Shown here: in pieces, positions 33,722 through 48,681 of the stretch | Numbering within the stretch: position 1 is the stretch's first letter | Layout of the letters: the number at the start of each line of letters is the position of its first letter | Origin: Staphylococcus sp. MI 10-1553 | GTDB taxonomy: Bacteria; Bacillota; Bacilli; Staphylococcales; Staphylococcaceae | Direction: 5' to 3' | Assembly (NCBI RefSeq): GCF_010365305.1 | Contig: NZ_CP048279.1 | Span: forward strand, 992,001-1,056,000 | DNA: 64,000 bases | Made by a program: the position numbers and the translations under genes | The notes under the pieces: generated by a model | What the model saw: only the letters and a program-made list of their open reading frames with translations | Told to the model about the DNA's origin: nothing | Databases searched by the model: none

Positions 33722-36469
33722 ATGGATTACAAAGATACGTTATTAATGCCAAAGACAAAATTCCCAATGCGCGGAGGACTTCCGAATAAGGAACCGCAAA
33801 TTCAACAAGAGTGGAAAGAGAAAGATTTATATCGCAAAATGTTAGAAAAAAATGAAGGACAGCCTTCTTTTATCTTGCATGATGGTCCGCCATATGCAAA
33901 CGGTAGCTTACATATGGGACATGCGTTGAATAAAATTTTAAAAGACTTTATCAACCGTTACAAAACGATGCAAGGGTTTTATACACCTTATGTTCCAGGT
34001 TGGGATACGCATGGGTTACCGATTGAGCAAGCGTTAACGAAAAAAGGTGTCAAACGTAAAGAAATGACAACTGCTGAATTTCGTGACAAATGTCAGGCAT
34101 TTGCGATGGAACAAATCGACATTCAGAAAAAAGACTTCCTACGTTTAGGGGTCAATGGTGATTTTGACAACCCATACATTACGTTAAAACCTGAATACGA
34201 AGCAGCACAAATTCGCTTATTTGGTGAAATGGCCGACAAAGGTTTAATTTATAAAGGGAAAAAGCCGGTTTACTGGTCGCCTTCAAGTGAATCGTCATTA
34301 GCAGAAGCAGAAATCGAATACCACGACAAACGTTCAGCTTCAATTTATGTCGCATTTGACGTTAAAGACAGTAAAGGTATCGTTGCGGATGATGCGAAGT
34401 TTATCATTTGGACAACAACACCTTGGACATTACCGTCAAACGTAGCCATTACAGTACATCCTGAATTAACTTACGTTCAAATGAATGTGGACGGTACACG
34501 TTACATTATCGCTGAAGCGTTAGTCGATGCAGTTGCTGAACAATTAGGTTGGGATAAAGAAGCCGTTGTTCGTGAAAAAGATTTCAAAGGTTCAGAATTA
34601 GAGTATATCGAAGCACAGCATCCATTTATTGATCGTATTTCATTAATCATCAATGGTGAGCACGTAACAACAGATGCCGGTACAGGTTGTGTTCATACAG
34701 CGCCTGGACACGGTGAAGATGACTTTATCGTAGGTCAAAAATACGGTTTAGAAGTCATTAGCCCATTAGATGATAAAGGGGTCTTCACTGCTGAAGGTGG
34801 CCCATTTGAAGGTATGTTTTACGATAAAGCCAATCAAGCCGTTACGGAATTGTTAACTGAAAAAGGTGCTTTATTAAAATTAGACTTTATTACGCATAGT
34901 TATCCACATGACTGGCGTACGAAAAAACCAGTTATTTTCCGAGCGACACCACAATGGTTTGCGTCGATTTCTAAAGTGAGACAAGACATTTTAGATGCGA
35001 TTGAAGATACAAAATTCAAAGTCGACTGGGGTAAAACACGTATTTACAACATGATTCGTGACCGTGGCGAATGGGTCATTTCTCGTCAACGTGTATGGGG
35101 TGTGCCATTACCAGTATTCTATGCTGAAAACGGCGACATCATTATGACGAAAGAAACAGTTTACCATGTAGCAGATTTATTCGAACAACATGGCTCTAAC
35201 ATTTGGTTCGAACGTGACGCGAAAGACTTATTACCAGAAGGCTTTACACACCCAGGTAGCCCGAACGGTGAATTTACAAAAGAACAAGACATTATGGACG
35301 TATGGTTCGACTCAGGTTCATCACATCGCGGTGTCCTTGAAACACGTCCAGAGCTAAGTTTCCCAGCAGATATGTATCTTGAAGGTAGTGACCAATATCG
35401 TGGTTGGTTCAACTCTTCAATTACAACATCAGTTGCGACGCGCGGCCGTTCACCATACAAAATGTTATTGTCACACGGCTTTGTCATGGATGGAGAAGGT
35501 AAGAAAATGAGTAAATCGTTAGGTAACGTCATCGTGCCAGATACGATTGTAAAACAAAAAGGTGCAGACATTGCGCGTTTATGGGTGAGCTCAGTAGACT
35601 ATCTTGCTGACGTGCGTATCTCGGATGAAATTTTAAAACAAGTCGCTGACGTTTACCGTAAAATCCGTAACACTTTACGTTTCTTATTAGGTAACATCAA
35701 CGACTACAATCCAGCAACAGACCGAATTGCTGAAGCGGATTTGTTAGAAGTAGACCGCTACATTTTAAACCGTTTACGCGAGTTCACAGCAAGCACGTTA
35801 GATCATTATGAGTCATTTGATTATTTAGATATTTACCAAGAAGTTCAAAACTTTATCAACGTTGAATTAAGTAACTTCTATTTAGATTACGGTAAAGACA
35901 TTCTTTATATTGAAGAAAAAAATGCACATAAACGTCATAGTATGCAAACGGTATTGTTCGAAATTTTAGTGAACATGACTAAATTACTCGCACCAATCAT
36001 TCCACATACTGCTGAAGAAGTTTGGTCACATATCGAACAAGTTGAAGAAGAAAGTGTTCATTTAACAAATATGCCGGTTAAAGAAGTAGTCGACCAAGCG
36101 TTATTAGACAAATGGAACACATTCATGGCTTTACGTGATGATGTCAACCGTGCATTAGAAGCGGCAAGAAACGAAAAAGTCATCGGTAAATCTTTAGAAG
36201 CCAAAGTGAAAATCGGTAAAAGCTCTTCATTTGATACCCTTGCATTTTTAGAAGGCTTTAACGATTTACATCAATTGTTTATCGTATCTCAAGTTGAATT
36301 AGTTGAAGATGCACAAGGTGAAGCATATCAACACGGTACAATCGAAATCGCAAAAGCAGATGGAGAGAAATGTGCCCGTTGTTGGAATTACAGCGAATCA
36401 TTAGGCAGTGTTGGTGAATTAGATGATTTATGTCCACGCTGTCAAGAAGTAGTGAAAACGTTAGTATAA
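33722..36469 (+). CDS. ileS: Isoleucyl-tRNA synthetase
   Basis: A 915-aa class I synthetase. HIGH motif in [14 protein letters not shown] (about residue 64), editing domain with the [10 protein letters not shown] and [12 protein letters not shown] signatures, KMSKSLGN at about 597, and a C-terminal zinc finger CARCWNY..CPRCQ. The bacterial type with the GSLHMGHA motif is mupirocin-sensitive. Controlled by the T-box just upstream. Confidence 0.97.
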   Translation: MDYKDTLLMPKTKFPMRGGLPNKEPQIQQEWKEKDLYRKMLEKNEGQPSFILHDGPPYANGSLHMGHALNKILKDFINRYKTMQGFYTPYVPGWDTHGLPIEQALTKKGVKRKEMTTAEFRDKCQAFAMEQIDIQKKDFLRLGVNGDFDNPYITLKPEYEAAQIRLFGEMADKGLIYKGKKPVYWSPSSESSLAEAEIEYHDKRSASIYVAFDVKDSKGIVADDAKFIIWTTTPWTLPSNVAITVHPELTYVQMNVDGTRYIIAEALVDAVAEQLGWDKEAVVREKDFKGSELEYIEAQHPFIDRISLIINGEHVTTDAGTGCVHTAPGHGEDDFIVGQKYGLEVISPLDDKGVFTAEGGPFEGMFYDKANQAVTELLTEKGALLKLDFITHSYPHDWRTKKPVIFRATPQWFASISKVRQDILDAIEDTKFKVDWGKTRIYNMIRDRGEWVISRQRVWGVPLPVFYAENGDIIMTKETVYHVADLFEQHGSNIWFERDAKDLLPEGFTHPGSPNGEFTKEQDIMDVWFDSGSSHRGVLETRPELSFPADMYLEGSDQYRGWFNSSITTSVATRGRSPYKMLLSHGFVMDGEGKKMSKSLGNVIVPDTIVKQKGADIARLWVSSVDYLADVRISDEILKQVADVYRKIRNTLRFLLGNINDYNPATDRIAEADLLEVDRYILNRLREFTASTLDHYESFDYLDIYQEVQNFINVELSNFYLDYGKDILYIEEKNAHKRHSMQTVLFEILVNMTKLLAPIIPHTAEEVWSHIEQVEEESVHLTNMPVKEVVDQALLDKWNTFMALRDDVNRALEAARNEKVIGKSLEAKVKIGKSSSFDTLAFLEGFNDLHQLFIVSQVELVEDAQGEAYQHGTIEIAKADGEKCARCWNYSESLGSVGELDDLCPRCQEVVKTLV

Positions 36470-36491
36470 TAGAATAAATGAAATGTTGAAG

Positions 36492-36534
36492 AAGGCAACG
36501 TTTACGCGTGATAAGTGCTAACGTTGCCTTTTTT
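36492..36534 (+). terminator. Terminator after ileS
   Basis: AAGGCAACGTT and AACGTTGCCTT form a perfect 11-bp stem followed by TTTT. Confidence 0.88.
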
Positions 36535-36781
36535 GGTGTGATTTAAGCTGAGATTGCTGAACCGTGCGGCGCTTTCCCAGGAGCCAAAAGGGAAGTCCAT
36601 ACAATAAGCATACTTCGGCAAGGTGTTACCCAATCCCGAAATGTCCTCCCCAAAAATCTGCAATATTTCATACAATCAAAAGTTACAAATTACACCATAT
36701 AAACAAATCCTTTCTAAACAGTCCAACACTGTATTATTAACAATCCTAGTATGTATTTCAAATGTAGTTATCATGAAATAA
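36535..36781. other. Intergenic with an unexplained GC-richer patch
   Basis: No gene seen. Bases 36545-36655 (GCGGCGCTTTCCCAGGAGCC and following) are noticeably richer in G and C than the flanks and look like part of a dispersed element, but I found no matching copy of useful length in the window. Confidence 0.35.
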
Positions 36782-36811
36782 TTACATAATCAAAATATAT
36801 CGTGTTATAAT
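36782..36811 (+). promoter_or_regulatory. Promoter of lspA-rluD
   Basis: TTACAT (36782-36787), an 18-bp spacer and TATAAT (36806-36811), 31 bases before lspA. Confidence 0.65.
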
Positions 36812-36842
36812 GTAGCGGTGACTAACAGAAAGGACAAAAAGT

Positions 36843-37328
36843 ATGAAACAACAATATTACATCGGCCTATCGCTCTTTATCGCACTCATCATCTTGATAG
36901 GCGACCAACTGACCAAATTCATCATCCGTACACAAATGACGATTGGTGAGTCATTTGCAGTACTTCCCAATTTTTTATATATTACTTCTCATCGCAATAA
37001 TGGGGCCGCTTGGGGTATACTAAGTGGGAAGATGACATTCTTCTACATTATTACGGTGATCATTTTAGTTGCGCTCATCGTCTTTTATATTAAAGAAGCA
37101 AAAAATCACATGCTGATGCAAATTGCGATTAGTCTGTTATTTTCGGGGGCATTAGGTAACTTTATTGATCGTGTTAGTAGCGGTGAAGTGGTAGACTTTA
37201 TAGATACAGTCATTTTCGGTTATGATTTTCCTATTTTTAATATTGCAGATGCGAGTTTGACAATAGGTGTGATCTTGTTGATTATTGTATTATTAAAAGA
37301 TCAGAATCAAAAAGGTAAGGTGTCGTAA
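36843..37328 (+). CDS. lspA: Lipoprotein signal peptidase
   Basis: A 161-aa membrane Asp protease with four helices. SHRNNGAAWGI, GALGNFIDRV (catalytic Asp) and FNIADASLTIG (second catalytic Asp) are the family motifs. Cleaves the signal peptides of lipid-modified prolipoproteins. Its stop overlaps the rluD start (TAATG). Confidence 0.95.
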   Translation: MKQQYYIGLSLFIALIILIGDQLTKFIIRTQMTIGESFAVLPNFLYITSHRNNGAAWGILSGKMTFFYIITVIILVALIVFYIKEAKNHMLMQIAISLLFSGALGNFIDRVSSGEVVDFIDTVIFGYDFPIFNIADASLTIGVILLIIVLLKDQNQKGKVS

Positions 37329-38245
37329 TGGAAAAACATATATTTAATATTGAAGACGCAACGCATCATTTACAGCGTATTGATAAAATATTGCCTGAGT
37401 TCAATTCGGAGTGGTCGCGCAGCCAATTACAAGAGTGGATTAAAGAAGGATTAATTGAAGTCAATGGTAAAGCAGTCAAGTCGAACTATAAATTAAAATT
37501 AGGTGACCGTATAGAAATCACTGAAAAAGAAGTTGTAGAAGCAGATATTCAAGCAGAGAACTTAAATTTAGACATTTACTATGAAGATGACGATGTGGCG
37601 ATTGTTTATAAACCTAAAGGCATGGTTGTTCATCCATCGCCTGGGCATTATACTGGAACGCTCGTGAATGGATTGATGTATCAAATCAAAAACTTATCAG
37701 GCATTAACGGTGAAATTCGTCCAGGTATCGTGCACCGTATTGATAAAGATACGTCAGGGTTACTGATGGTCGCGAAAAATGACGTGGCACATCGGAGTTT
37801 AGTTGAACAATTGATGGAAAAAACAGTGAAAAGAAAGTATATTGCGTTAGTTCATGGCCATATTCCACATGAGTTTGGAACGATTGATGCACCAATTGGA
37901 CGAAATAAAAATGATCGTCAATCTATGGCTGTCGTTGATGATGGTAAAGAAGCTGTGACGCATTTTAATGTTATTGAAACGTTTAAAAAGCATACACTTG
38001 TTGAATGTGAATTAGAAACAGGGCGTACGCACCAAATTCGTGTGCATATGAAATATATCGGCTATCCGCTTGTAGGTGATTCGAAATATGGTCCGAAAAA
38101 GACGTTAGAAATTGGTGGACAAGCTTTACATGCGGGGCTTATCGGTTTTGAACATCCAAAGACAGGTGAATACATTGAACGTACTGCGCCGCTTCCTGCA
38201 GAATTTGAAGCTGTTATTGAACAAGTGCGCAAAGAAGATATTTAA
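37328..38245 (+). CDS. rluD: Pseudouridine synthase, RluD/YlyB family
   Basis: A 305-aa protein with an N-terminal S4 domain (RSQLQEWIKEGLIEVNG) and the RluA/RluD catalytic motif RPGIVHRIDKDTSGL, whose Asp is the nucleophile. TGRTHQIRVHM follows. The S4-plus-catalytic layout fits RluD-type enzymes acting on 23S rRNA. Translationally coupled to lspA. Confidence 0.92.
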   Translation: MEKHIFNIEDATHHLQRIDKILPEFNSEWSRSQLQEWIKEGLIEVNGKAVKSNYKLKLGDRIEITEKEVVEADIQAENLNLDIYYEDDDVAIVYKPKGMVVHPSPGHYTGTLVNGLMYQIKNLSGINGEIRPGIVHRIDKDTSGLLMVAKNDVAHRSLVEQLMEKTVKRKYIALVHGHIPHEFGTIDAPIGRNKNDRQSMAVVDDGKEAVTHFNVIETFKKHTLVECELETGRTHQIRVHMKYIGYPLVGDSKYGPKKTLEIGGQALHAGLIGFEHPKTGEYIERTAPLPAEFEAVIEQVRKEDI

Positions 38246-38358
38246 TTTAAACCAAAGTTTTTGAAAGAATGATCAGATTTGCTTTGACTTTTGGTGCTAA
38301 AAACGTTACCATAAGAACAAGTTAAAAAAGAATAAAAACGGAATCGTCTTTAAGAGGG

Positions 38359-38519
38359 AGTCCCGTGAGGCTCAAAAGACATGATATCAATCATTCAATT
38401 TAGAGAACTATCACACAGATACCGCACAGTGCGTACGAGAGACGTAATGGTACAGTTGTTGATAGTCTATACTGATAAATTGGCTAAAACTCATGTCTAC
38501 TTAAAGGCATGAGTTTTTT
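38359..38519 (+). promoter_or_regulatory. PyrR-controlled attenuator upstream of pyrR
   Basis: AGTCCCGTGAGGCT at 38359-38372 matches the PyrR-binding loop. AAAACTCATG (38486-38495) and CATGAGTTTTTT (38508-38519) form the terminator just before pyrR. With UMP, PyrR stabilises the loop and lets the terminator form. No coding sequence is seen between 38246 and 38537. Confidence 0.83.
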
Positions 38520-38537
38520 GCTTAAGGAGTGAAATGA

Positions 38538-39062
38538 TTGGCTGAACGTGTTGTATTAGACGAATCTGCAATTAAACGAACAGTAACACGCATCGCTCAT
38601 GAAATTTTGGAATATAACAAAGGCACAGAAAATCTTGTATTACTTGGCATTAAAACACGTGGTGAGTATTTAGCGCAACGTATTCAACAAAAGATTCAAC
38701 AAATTGAAGAAGTCGAAGTGCCAACGGGTGCGATTGATATTACAAGTTTTAGAGATGATATTGATTCACGTCAACCGCTTGAGACACCTGGCTTTGATAT
38801 TGATACAGATTTGAATCATCAAGTGGTCATTATTGTAGATGATGTGCTATACACAGGACGTACCGTGCGTGCTTCCCTTGATGCGATTTTACTACATGCG
38901 AGACCGAAAAAGATTGGTTTAGCAACACTTGTGGATCGTGGTCACCGAGAGTTACCGATTCGCGCAGATTTTGTAGGGAAAAATATTCCCACATCACATG
39001 AAGAATCTGTCAATGTTTACTTAGAAGAAATAGATGATCGCAATGCGGTTGTCATCACATAA
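38538..39062 (+). CDS. pyrR: Bifunctional pyr operon attenuator PyrR/uracil phosphoribosyltransferase
   Basis: A 174-aa PRTase-fold protein; [22 protein letters not shown] is the PRPP-binding motif, and [19 protein letters not shown] is typical of PyrR. It binds pyr leader RNA with UMP and promotes termination. The start is a TTG at 38538, nine bases after AAGGAG; the nearby ATG at 38533 is out of frame and stops at once. Confidence 0.95.
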   Translation: MAERVVLDESAIKRTVTRIAHEILEYNKGTENLVLLGIKTRGEYLAQRIQQKIQQIEEVEVPTGAIDITSFRDDIDSRQPLETPGFDIDTDLNHQVVIIVDDVLYTGRTVRASLDAILLHARPKKIGLATLVDRGHRELPIRADFVGKNIPTSHEESVNVYLEEIDDRNAVVIT

Positions 39063-39078
39063 TCACACCTTTTAATTC

Positions 39079-39214
39079 AGTACGAGAGACTGACAAAGGT
39101 ACGATTTCAAACAGTATCCATGCATCCGATGCCGCTTTTAAGGCTAGCGTCTATGTGTATCGCTATTTGGAACCACCTCAGTCTCTTACCTTAATCGGTG
39201 AAGAGACTTTTTTT
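39079..39214 (+). promoter_or_regulatory. PyrR-controlled attenuator between pyrR and pyrP
   Basis: AGTACGAGAGACTGACA at 39079-39095 is a variant PyrR-binding loop. The terminator AGTCTCTT (39180-39187) / AAGAGACT plus six further T (39201-39214) lies just before pyrP. It allows pyrP and the biosynthetic genes to be controlled separately from pyrR. Confidence 0.78.
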
Positions 39215-39233
39215 ATGCGAAAGGAAGAAAATA

Positions 39234-40526
39234 ATGGAAAATGAACAAATGTTTACGAGAACGGTTCAACCGGTACTCGATGTGAATGAAAAACCGAAAG
39301 CAGGCCAATGGGTATTTTTAAGTATTCAACATTTATTTGCGATGTTTGGCGCAACAGTATTAGTCCCCTTCTTAACAGGCTTACCTGTATCATCAGCGTT
39401 ACTCGCATCAGGAGTAGGGACATTACTCTACATCTTGATTACAAAAGGAAAAATTCCAGCGTATCTCGGTTCAAGTTTTGCGTTTATTACACCGATTATT
39501 ACCGGATTAAGTACGAATAGCTTAGGCGATATGCTCGTCGCGTTATTGATGAGTGGTGTCATGTACGTCATCATCGGGATTGCGATAAAAGTGAGTGGCA
39601 CAAACTGGCTCATGCATTTACTCCCACCTGTCGTTGTCGGTCCAGTCATTATGGTTATCGGTTTAAGCTTAGCACCTACTGCTGTCAACATGGCGATGTT
39701 TGAAAGTTCAGCTGAGATGAAAGGATACAACTTAAGCTTTGTAGCAGTGGCAGGGATTACATTACTTGTGACATTGATTGTTCAAGGGTTTGCGAAAGGC
39801 TTTTTCTCGCTCATTCCAGTTTTAGTCGGTATTATCGTCGGCTACATTACAGCGATATTGTTTGGCATTGTAGATTTTAAACCTGTCTCAGAGGCAGCTT
39901 GGTTTCAGTTCCCAGACATTTACATTCCATTTGCAGATTATCAACCTTCTGTGCATCTCGGATTAATCGCAGTGATGCTCCCAATCGTGTTTGTAACGGT
40001 GAGTGAACATATCGGACACCAAATGGTTATCAATAAAATTGTCGGACGTAACTTCTTTAAAGATCCGGGACTACACCGTTCAATCATTGGTGACGGGGTA
40101 TCGACAATGTTCTCAAGTATCATCGGGGGACCACCAAGTACGACTTACGGTGAAAATATCGGTGTGCTAGCAATTACGAAAATTTACAGTATTTACGTCA
40201 TTGGTGGCGCGGCAGTTCTCGCGATTATGCTCGGCTTTGTCGGAAAGTTCACAGCACTGATTTCATCAATACCAACACCAGTTATGGGTGGCGTGTCAAT
40301 CTTATTATTCGGAACCATCGCCGCAAGTGGTTTACGTATGATTGTCGAAAGTCAAGTCAACTTTGCGCAAAACCGTAACTTAGTCATAGCGTCAGTCATT
40401 CTCGTCATCGGTATCGGCAACATGATGTTAAATTTATCTGATTTAGGTGTACACCTTACAATCGAAGGGATGGCATTATCAGCAACAGCAGGGATTTTAC
40501 TGAACTTAATTTTACCAAAAAGTTAA
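39234..40526 (+). CDS. pyrP: Uracil permease
   Basis: A 430-aa NCS2-family transporter with about 14 membrane segments. Key segments: FGATVLVPFLTGLPVSSALLA, VTVSEHIGHQM (substrate-site His/Glu) and IIGGPPSTTYGENIGV. Imports uracil with protons. The start is ATG 39234 after AAAGGAAG; the longer frame lies in the leader. Confidence 0.94.
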   Translation: MENEQMFTRTVQPVLDVNEKPKAGQWVFLSIQHLFAMFGATVLVPFLTGLPVSSALLASGVGTLLYILITKGKIPAYLGSSFAFITPIITGLSTNSLGDMLVALLMSGVMYVIIGIAIKVSGTNWLMHLLPPVVVGPVIMVIGLSLAPTAVNMAMFESSAEMKGYNLSFVAVAGITLLVTLIVQGFAKGFFSLIPVLVGIIVGYITAILFGIVDFKPVSEAAWFQFPDIYIPFADYQPSVHLGLIAVMLPIVFVTVSEHIGHQMVINKIVGRNFFKDPGLHRSIIGDGVSTMFSSIIGGPPSTTYGENIGVLAITKIYSIYVIGGAAVLAIMLGFVGKFTALISSIPTPVMGGVSILLFGTIAASGLRMIVESQVNFAQNRNLVIASVILVIGIGNMMLNLSDLGVHLTIEGMALSATAGILLNLILPKS

Positions 40527-40532
40527 TTATAG

Positions 40533-41426
<894 letters not shown>

Positions 41427-41438
41427 GGAGCGATTACG

Positions 41439-42716
41439 ATGATGAAATTAATTCAAAATGCAAAGATGTTAGAAGCAGGTACGTTGAAAAAGGTAGATGT
41501 ATTAATCGAAGGTAAGACAGTGAAACAGATTGCAGAAACGATTGAACCAACTGAAAAAATGACGGTCATTGATGCAAAAGGTCATTTTTTAGCGCCAGGT
41601 TTCATCGATGTCCATGTGCATTTAAGAGAACCAGGTGGCGAATATAAAGAAACGATCGAAACAGGGACAAAAGCAGCGGCACGCGGGGGGTTCACTACGG
41701 TTTGTCCTATGCCGAATACGAAACCTGTTCCTGATTCATTGGAACATTTAACACGGCTAAATGAATTAATTGAGAAAAATGCACAAGTTCGTGTCCTTCC
41801 TTATGCCTCTATTACAGTACGACAAGCAGGAAAAGAACATGTGGATTTCAAAGCGTTAGCCGAAAATGGCGCATTTGCTTTTACAGATGATGGTGTCGGT
41901 GTTCAAGAAGCGGCGATGATGTATGAAGCGATGCAACAAGCAAAGGCACAAAATAAAGCAGTCGTCGCACACTGTGAAGATAACAGCCTCATTTATGGTG
42001 GTGCAATGCATGAAGGCCGTCGCAGTCAAGAACTCGGCATCCCAGGTATTCCAAATATTTGTGAATCCGTACAAATCGCGCGTGACGTGTTACTCAGTGA
42101 AGCAACAGGGTGTCATTATCATGTGTGCCACGTATCAACGAAAGAAAGTGTTCGCGTGATCCGTGATGCGAAAAGAGCGGGCATTTCAGTAACAGCGGAA
42201 GTGACGCCACACCATTTATTGCTCACAGAAGATGATGTGCCAGGAGATCATGCGATTTATAAAATGAATCCGCCTTTAAGAAGTCAAGAAGATAGAGCGG
42301 CGTTATTAGAAGGCTTACTTGACGGTACGATTGACTGTATTGCGACAGACCACGCGCCACATGCAGCAGACGAAAAAGCACAACCGATGACACGTGCACC
42401 ATTCGGCATTGTCGGCAGTGAAACAGCTTTCCCATTACTTTATACACACTTTGTTAAAAATGGGGATTGGTCATTACAACAACTTGTTGATTACTTAACG
42501 ACAAAACCAGCAGAAGTGTTCGGTCTCCCTTATGGCAAATTAGCAGAGGGTACGCTTGCAGATTTAACATTAATCAACTTAGACGATGCATACGAAATTA
42601 AAGCAGAAGATTTCTTATCAAAAGCGTCTAACACACCGTTCTTAGGTGAAAAAGTATTCGGCAATCCCATTTTAACCATGGTTGAAGGCGACATTCGTTA
42701 TGAGGAGGCAAAATAA
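41439..42716 (+). CDS. pyrC: Dihydroorotase
   Basis: A 425-aa class I amidohydrolase. [17 protein letters not shown] carries the HxH metal ligands, FTDDG..., VAHCED and [14 protein letters not shown] complete the site. Closes carbamoyl-aspartate to dihydroorotate. AAGGAG precedes the first of two adjacent ATGs by eight bases. Confidence 0.96.
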   Translation: MMKLIQNAKMLEAGTLKKVDVLIEGKTVKQIAETIEPTEKMTVIDAKGHFLAPGFIDVHVHLREPGGEYKETIETGTKAAARGGFTTVCPMPNTKPVPDSLEHLTRLNELIEKNAQVRVLPYASITVRQAGKEHVDFKALAENGAFAFTDDGVGVQEAAMMYEAMQQAKAQNKAVVAHCEDNSLIYGGAMHEGRRSQELGIPGIPNICESVQIARDVLLSEATGCHYHVCHVSTKESVRVIRDAKRAGISVTAEVTPHHLLLTEDDVPGDHAIYKMNPPLRSQEDRAALLEGLLDGTIDCIATDHAPHAADEKAQPMTRAPFGIVGSETAFPLLYTHFVKNGDWSLQQLVDYLTTKPAEVFGLPYGKLAEGTLADLTLINLDDAYEIKAEDFLSKASNTPFLGEKVFGNPILTMVEGDIRYEEAK

Positions 42717-42718
42717 AC

Positions 42719-43819
42719 ATGTTTGAGAAACGTTACCTTGTTTTAGAAGATGGTTCCCATTATACAGGCTTTAAATTAGGGTCTGACAAATTAACACGCG
42801 GTGAAATTGTGTTCAATACTGCGATGACAGGTTATCAAGAAACAATTTCAGACCCGTCATACACAGGCCAAATTATTACATTTACGTATCCTTTAATCGG
42901 CAATTATGGCATTAACCGCGACGACTTTGAATCACTTACACCGAGCCTCAATGGTGTGGTCGTGAAAGAAGCATGCACGATGCCGAGTAACTTTAGAGCA
43001 CAGAAATCATTTGATGACGTATTGAAAGAATATGATATTCCAGGTATTAGTGGTGTCGATACGCGCAGCATTACGAAAAAAATTCGTCAACATGGCGTGC
43101 TCAAAGCGGCATTTGTTGATGATCCATCTGAAATTGAAACAACCGTGACAGCGCTCAAAACAGCAGAGTTTCCAAGAACTGAAGTGCCAACCGTCTCTAC
43201 CAAAACACCTTACGTCTCAACAGGCTTTGACTTGCATGTTGTACTTGTGGACTTTGGAAAGAAACAAAATATCGTCCGTGAGTTGAATTCACGTGGCTGT
43301 GAAGTGACTGTCGTACCGTATAATACCTCAGCAGATGCGATTATTAAAATGGCGCCAGACGGTGTAATGTTATCGAACGGCCCGGGTGATCCGGATGATG
43401 TGACAGTCGCACTCGATATGATTAACGGTATTTTAGGGCGCATTCCGTTTTTCGGAATTTGCCTCGGTCATCAACTTTTTGCACTCAGTCAAGGTGCGAA
43501 ATCGTTCAAGATGAAATTTGGACATCGTGGTGCGAACCATCCTGTTAAAGATTTGGCAACAGGTAAAATCGCATTGACAAGTCAAAACCACGGCTATGCG
43601 ATTGACGCAGATTCTGTTGCTGAAACAGATTTAGAAATTACGCACATCGCCTTAAATGATGGCACAGTTGAAGGATTGAAACACCGTAAGTTGCCAGCGT
43701 TTTCGGTACAATACCATCCAGAAGCTTGCCCAGGTCCGACAGATTCTAATTACTTATTTGATCAATTTGTAGAAATGATGCAACAAAATAAGCAAAAGGA
43801 GCGCGTTACACATGCCTAA
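42719..43819 (+). CDS. carA: Carbamoyl-phosphate synthase small (glutaminase) subunit
   Basis: A 366-aa protein with the small-subunit N-terminal domain ([32 protein letters not shown]) and a class I glutamine amidotransferase domain with the nucleophile Cys in [12 protein letters not shown] and the His-Glu pair in [12 protein letters not shown]. Also called pyrAA. Two bases separate it from pyrC, and its end overlaps carB by eight. Confidence 0.96.
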   Translation: MFEKRYLVLEDGSHYTGFKLGSDKLTRGEIVFNTAMTGYQETISDPSYTGQIITFTYPLIGNYGINRDDFESLTPSLNGVVVKEACTMPSNFRAQKSFDDVLKEYDIPGISGVDTRSITKKIRQHGVLKAAFVDDPSEIETTVTALKTAEFPRTEVPTVSTKTPYVSTGFDLHVVLVDFGKKQNIVRELNSRGCEVTVVPYNTSADAIIKMAPDGVMLSNGPGDPDDVTVALDMINGILGRIPFFGICLGHQLFALSQGAKSFKMKFGHRGANHPVKDLATGKIALTSQNHGYAIDADSVAETDLEITHIALNDGTVEGLKHRKLPAFSVQYHPEACPGPTDSNYLFDQFVEMMQQNKQKERVTHA

Positions 43820-46800
43820 AAGAAATGATATTCAAACGATTTTAGTGATTGGCTCAGGTCCTATCATCATTGGTCAAGCAGCAGAATTTGACTATGCAGG
43901 GACACAAGCATGTCTCGCACTCAAAGAAGAAGGTTACCGTGTCATTTTAGTCAACTCAAATCCTGCAACGATTATGACGGATAAAGAAATTGCTGACAAA
44001 GTTTACATCGAACCGCTCACGCACGATTTTATTGCACGCATTATCCGTAAAGAACAACCTGATGCGCTCTTACCGACACTCGGTGGACAAACAGGGCTCA
44101 ACATGGCAATTGAACTGCATAACAGCGGTGTCTTAGCTGAAAATAACGTCACACTCCTCGGTACGAAACTGTCATCCATTGAACAAGCAGAAGACCGTGA
44201 ATTGTTCCGCTCGTTAATGAATGACTTGAATGTGCCAGTACCTGAAAGTGACATCGTGAACACACTTGAACAAGCGTTTGCATTTAAAGAAGCAGTGGGT
44301 TATCCGTTAATTGTACGTCCGGCATTTACGATGGGCGGTACAGGAGGCGGCATCTGTCATAATGATGAAGAGCTCCGTGAAGTGGTATCTAACGGATTGA
44401 AATATAGTCCGGCCACGCAATGTTTAATTGAAAAATCTATCGCAGGCTTTAAAGAAATTGAATATGAAGTGATGCGTGACAAAAATGATAACGCGATTGT
44501 CGTATGTAACATGGAAAACATTGATCCGGTCGGTATCCATACGGGTGACTCAATCGTTGTTGCACCAAGCCAAACATTGTCAGACGTGGAATATCAAATG
44601 TTGCGTGACGTTTCATTAAAAGTCATTCGTGCGCTAGAAATTGAAGGGGGCTGTAACGTGCAGCTCGCGTTAGATCCACATTCGATGCAGTTTTACATTA
44701 TCGAAGTGAATCCGCGTGTGTCCCGCTCGTCTGCACTCGCTTCAAAAGCAACAGGATATCCAATTGCGAAACTCGCGGCGAAAATTGCGGTAGGCCTCAC
44801 GTTAGATGAGATGAAAAATCCAGTCACAGGTACGTCTTATGCGGCATTCGAACCAAGTTTAGACTATATCGTATCGAAAATTCCACGTTTCCCATTTGAT
44901 AAGTTCGAAAAAGGCGAACGTGAACTTGGCACACAAATGAAAGCAACAGGGGAAGTGATGTCGATCGGTCGCACATACGAAGAATCTTTATTAAAAGCGA
45001 TTCGTTCATTAGAATACGGCGTGCATCATCTTGGCTTACCAAAAGGTGAATCATTCGACTTAGACTACATTAAGTCACGTATTAAAGCGCAAGACGACGA
45101 AAGATTGTTCTTCATTGGTGAAGCGATTCGTCGTGGCACAACGCTCGAAGAATTACATGAAATGACGAAAATCGATTATTTTTTCTTAAATAAATTCAAA
45201 AATATTATCGATATGGAACATGCATTAAAGGCACATCCAGGTGATATTGATTACTTAAGATTTGCGAAACGGTTCGGCTTTAGCGACCGCGTCATTGCGC
45301 ATCGTTTCGAAATGACAGAAGCAGAAGTGTATGATTTACGTCAACAGCACAACATTTGTCCTGTGTATAAAATGGTCGACACGTGTGCAGCAGAATTTGA
45401 ATCAACAACACCATACTTTTATGGCACGTATGAAGAAGAAAATGAATCGCTCGTTACTGAAAAAGAGAAAATTATCGTACTCGGTTCAGGACCAATTCGT
45501 ATCGGTCAAGGAGTAGAATTCGACTATGCGACAGTGCATGCTGTATGGGCAATTCAAAATGCCGGTTATGAAGCGATTATTATTAATAACAACCCTGAAA
45601 CGGTATCGACAGACTTTTCAATTTCAGATAAGTTGTATTTCGAGCCACTCACAGAAGAAGATGTGATGAACATCATTAATCTGGAACAACCTAAAGGCGT
45701 CGTCGTACAATTCGGAGGCCAAACAGCGATCAACTTAGCGGACAAATTAGCGAAATACGGGGTGAAAATTTTAGGTACATCCCTTGAAGATTTAAATCGT
45801 GCTGAAGACCGTAAAGAATTTGAAGCGTTACTGAACAAGATTGACGTGCCTCAGCCGAAAGGAAAAACAGCGACATCGGCTCAAGAAGCACTCGACAATG
45901 CACGCGATATCGGTTATCCCGTAGTGGTCCGTCCATCATATGTCCTCGGTGGTCGTGCAATGGAAATTGTGTACAACGATGCAGAACTTGAAAACTATAT
46001 GAATGAAGCGGTGAAAGCCAGTCCAGAACATCCCGTATTAGTTGACCGTTACTTAACAGGTAAAGAAATTGAAGTCGACGCGATTTCTGACGGAGAAACA
46101 GTCATTATTCCAGGTATTATGGAACATATTGAGCGTGCGGGTGTCCACTCAGGTGACTCTATCGCAGTGTACCCGCCACAAACGTTAAGTCAAGACGTCA
46201 TTGATACGTTGGAAGCTTATACAATCAAATTGGCGAAAGGCCTCAACGTTATCGGCTTAATCAATATCCAATTCGTCCTCGCACATGATGGGGTTTATGT
46301 GCTAGAAGTGAATCCGCGAGCAAGCCGTACTGTGCCGTTTTTAAGTAAAATTACAGAAATTCAAATGGCACAACTCGCAATGCAAGCGATTATGGGTCAA
46401 AAACTGACAGATTTGGGCTATCAACCAGGCATTCAACCGTACAAAGAAGGGGTGTTTGTTAAAGCCCCTGTATTCAGCTTTAATAAATTGAAAAATGTCG
46501 ACATTACACTTGGACCTGAAATGAAATCAACAGGAGAAGTGATGGGTCGCGACATTACGTTAGAAAAGGCGCTATACAAAGGGTTAACAGCAGCAGGGAT
46601 GGAAGTGAAAGATTACGGTACAGCATTGATTACTGTCAGCGATAAAGATAAAGAAGAAATGGTCAAAATTGGGAAACGTTTAAGTGAAGTCGGCTACAAA
46701 ATCGTGGCAACAGCAGGAACAGCCGCTACGTTGAAAGACAATGGCATCAACGTTGAAACGGTAGAAAAAATCGGGGGTCACGATGATTTAATTACAAAAA

Positions 46801-46985
46801 TTCAAGACGGTTCAGTACAGCTTGTCATTAACACGATGACAAAAGGTAAAACCATTGAGCGTGACGGATTCCAAATTCGTCGTGCATCAGTTGAAAATGG
46901 GGTCCCTTGTCTCACTTCACTCGATACAGCGAACGCATTAACGAATGTCATTGAAAGCATGACATTTTCAATGAGAAATATGTAG
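43812..46985 (+). CDS. carB: Carbamoyl-phosphate synthase large subunit
   Basis: A 1057-aa protein with two homologous ATP-grasp halves: [20 protein letters not shown] starts the first and [19 protein letters not shown] the second (about residue 555). [21 protein letters not shown] and [17 protein letters not shown] are the paired metal-binding segments. A C-terminal MGS-like allosteric domain (from about 930) responds to UMP and PRPP. Also called pyrAB. Confidence 0.97.
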   Translation: MPKRNDIQTILVIGSGPIIIGQAAEFDYAGTQACLALKEEGYRVILVNSNPATIMTDKEIADKVYIEPLTHDFIARIIRKEQPDALLPTLGGQTGLNMAIELHNSGVLAENNVTLLGTKLSSIEQAEDRELFRSLMNDLNVPVPESDIVNTLEQAFAFKEAVGYPLIVRPAFTMGGTGGGICHNDEELREVVSNGLKYSPATQCLIEKSIAGFKEIEYEVMRDKNDNAIVVCNMENIDPVGIHTGDSIVVAPSQTLSDVEYQMLRDVSLKVIRALEIEGGCNVQLALDPHSMQFYIIEVNPRVSRSSALASKATGYPIAKLAAKIAVGLTLDEMKNPVTGTSYAAFEPSLDYIVSKIPRFPFDKFEKGERELGTQMKATGEVMSIGRTYEESLLKAIRSLEYGVHHLGLPKGESFDLDYIKSRIKAQDDERLFFIGEAIRRGTTLEELHEMTKIDYFFLNKFKNIIDMEHALKAHPGDIDYLRFAKRFGFSDRVIAHRFEMTEAEVYDLRQQHNICPVYKMVDTCAAEFESTTPYFYGTYEEENESLVTEKEKIIVLGSGPIRIGQGVEFDYATVHAVWAIQNAGYEAIIINNNPETVSTDFSISDKLYFEPLTEEDVMNIINLEQPKGVVVQFGGQTAINLADKLAKYGVKILGTSLEDLNRAEDRKEFEALLNKIDVPQPKGKTATSAQEALDNARDIGYPVVVRPSYVLGGRAMEIVYNDAELENYMNEAVKASPEHPVLVDRYLTGKEIEVDAISDGETVIIPGIMEHIERAGVHSGDSIAVYPPQTLSQDVIDTLEAYTIKLAKGLNVIGLINIQFVLAHDGVYVLEVNPRASRTVPFLSKITEIQMAQLAMQAIMGQKLTDLGYQPGIQPYKEGVFVKAPVFSFNKLKNVDITLGPEMKSTGEVMGRDITLEKALYKGLTAAGMEVKDYGTALITVSDKDKEEMVKIGKRLSEVGYKIVATAGTAATLKDNGINVETVEKIGGHDDLITKIQDGSVQLVINTMTKGKTIERDGFQIRRASVENGVPCLTSLDTANALTNVIESMTFSMRNM

Positions 46986-46998
46986 GAGGTCAAAAGCG

Positions 46999-48680
<1,682 letters not shown>

Positions 48681-48681
48681 T

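Noticed and set aside
36545..36655. GC-richer patch considered as an IS end or second copy of the 50001-50285 palindrome
   Set aside because: Only CCCAGGAGCC-like words are shared; no arms or terminal repeats match.
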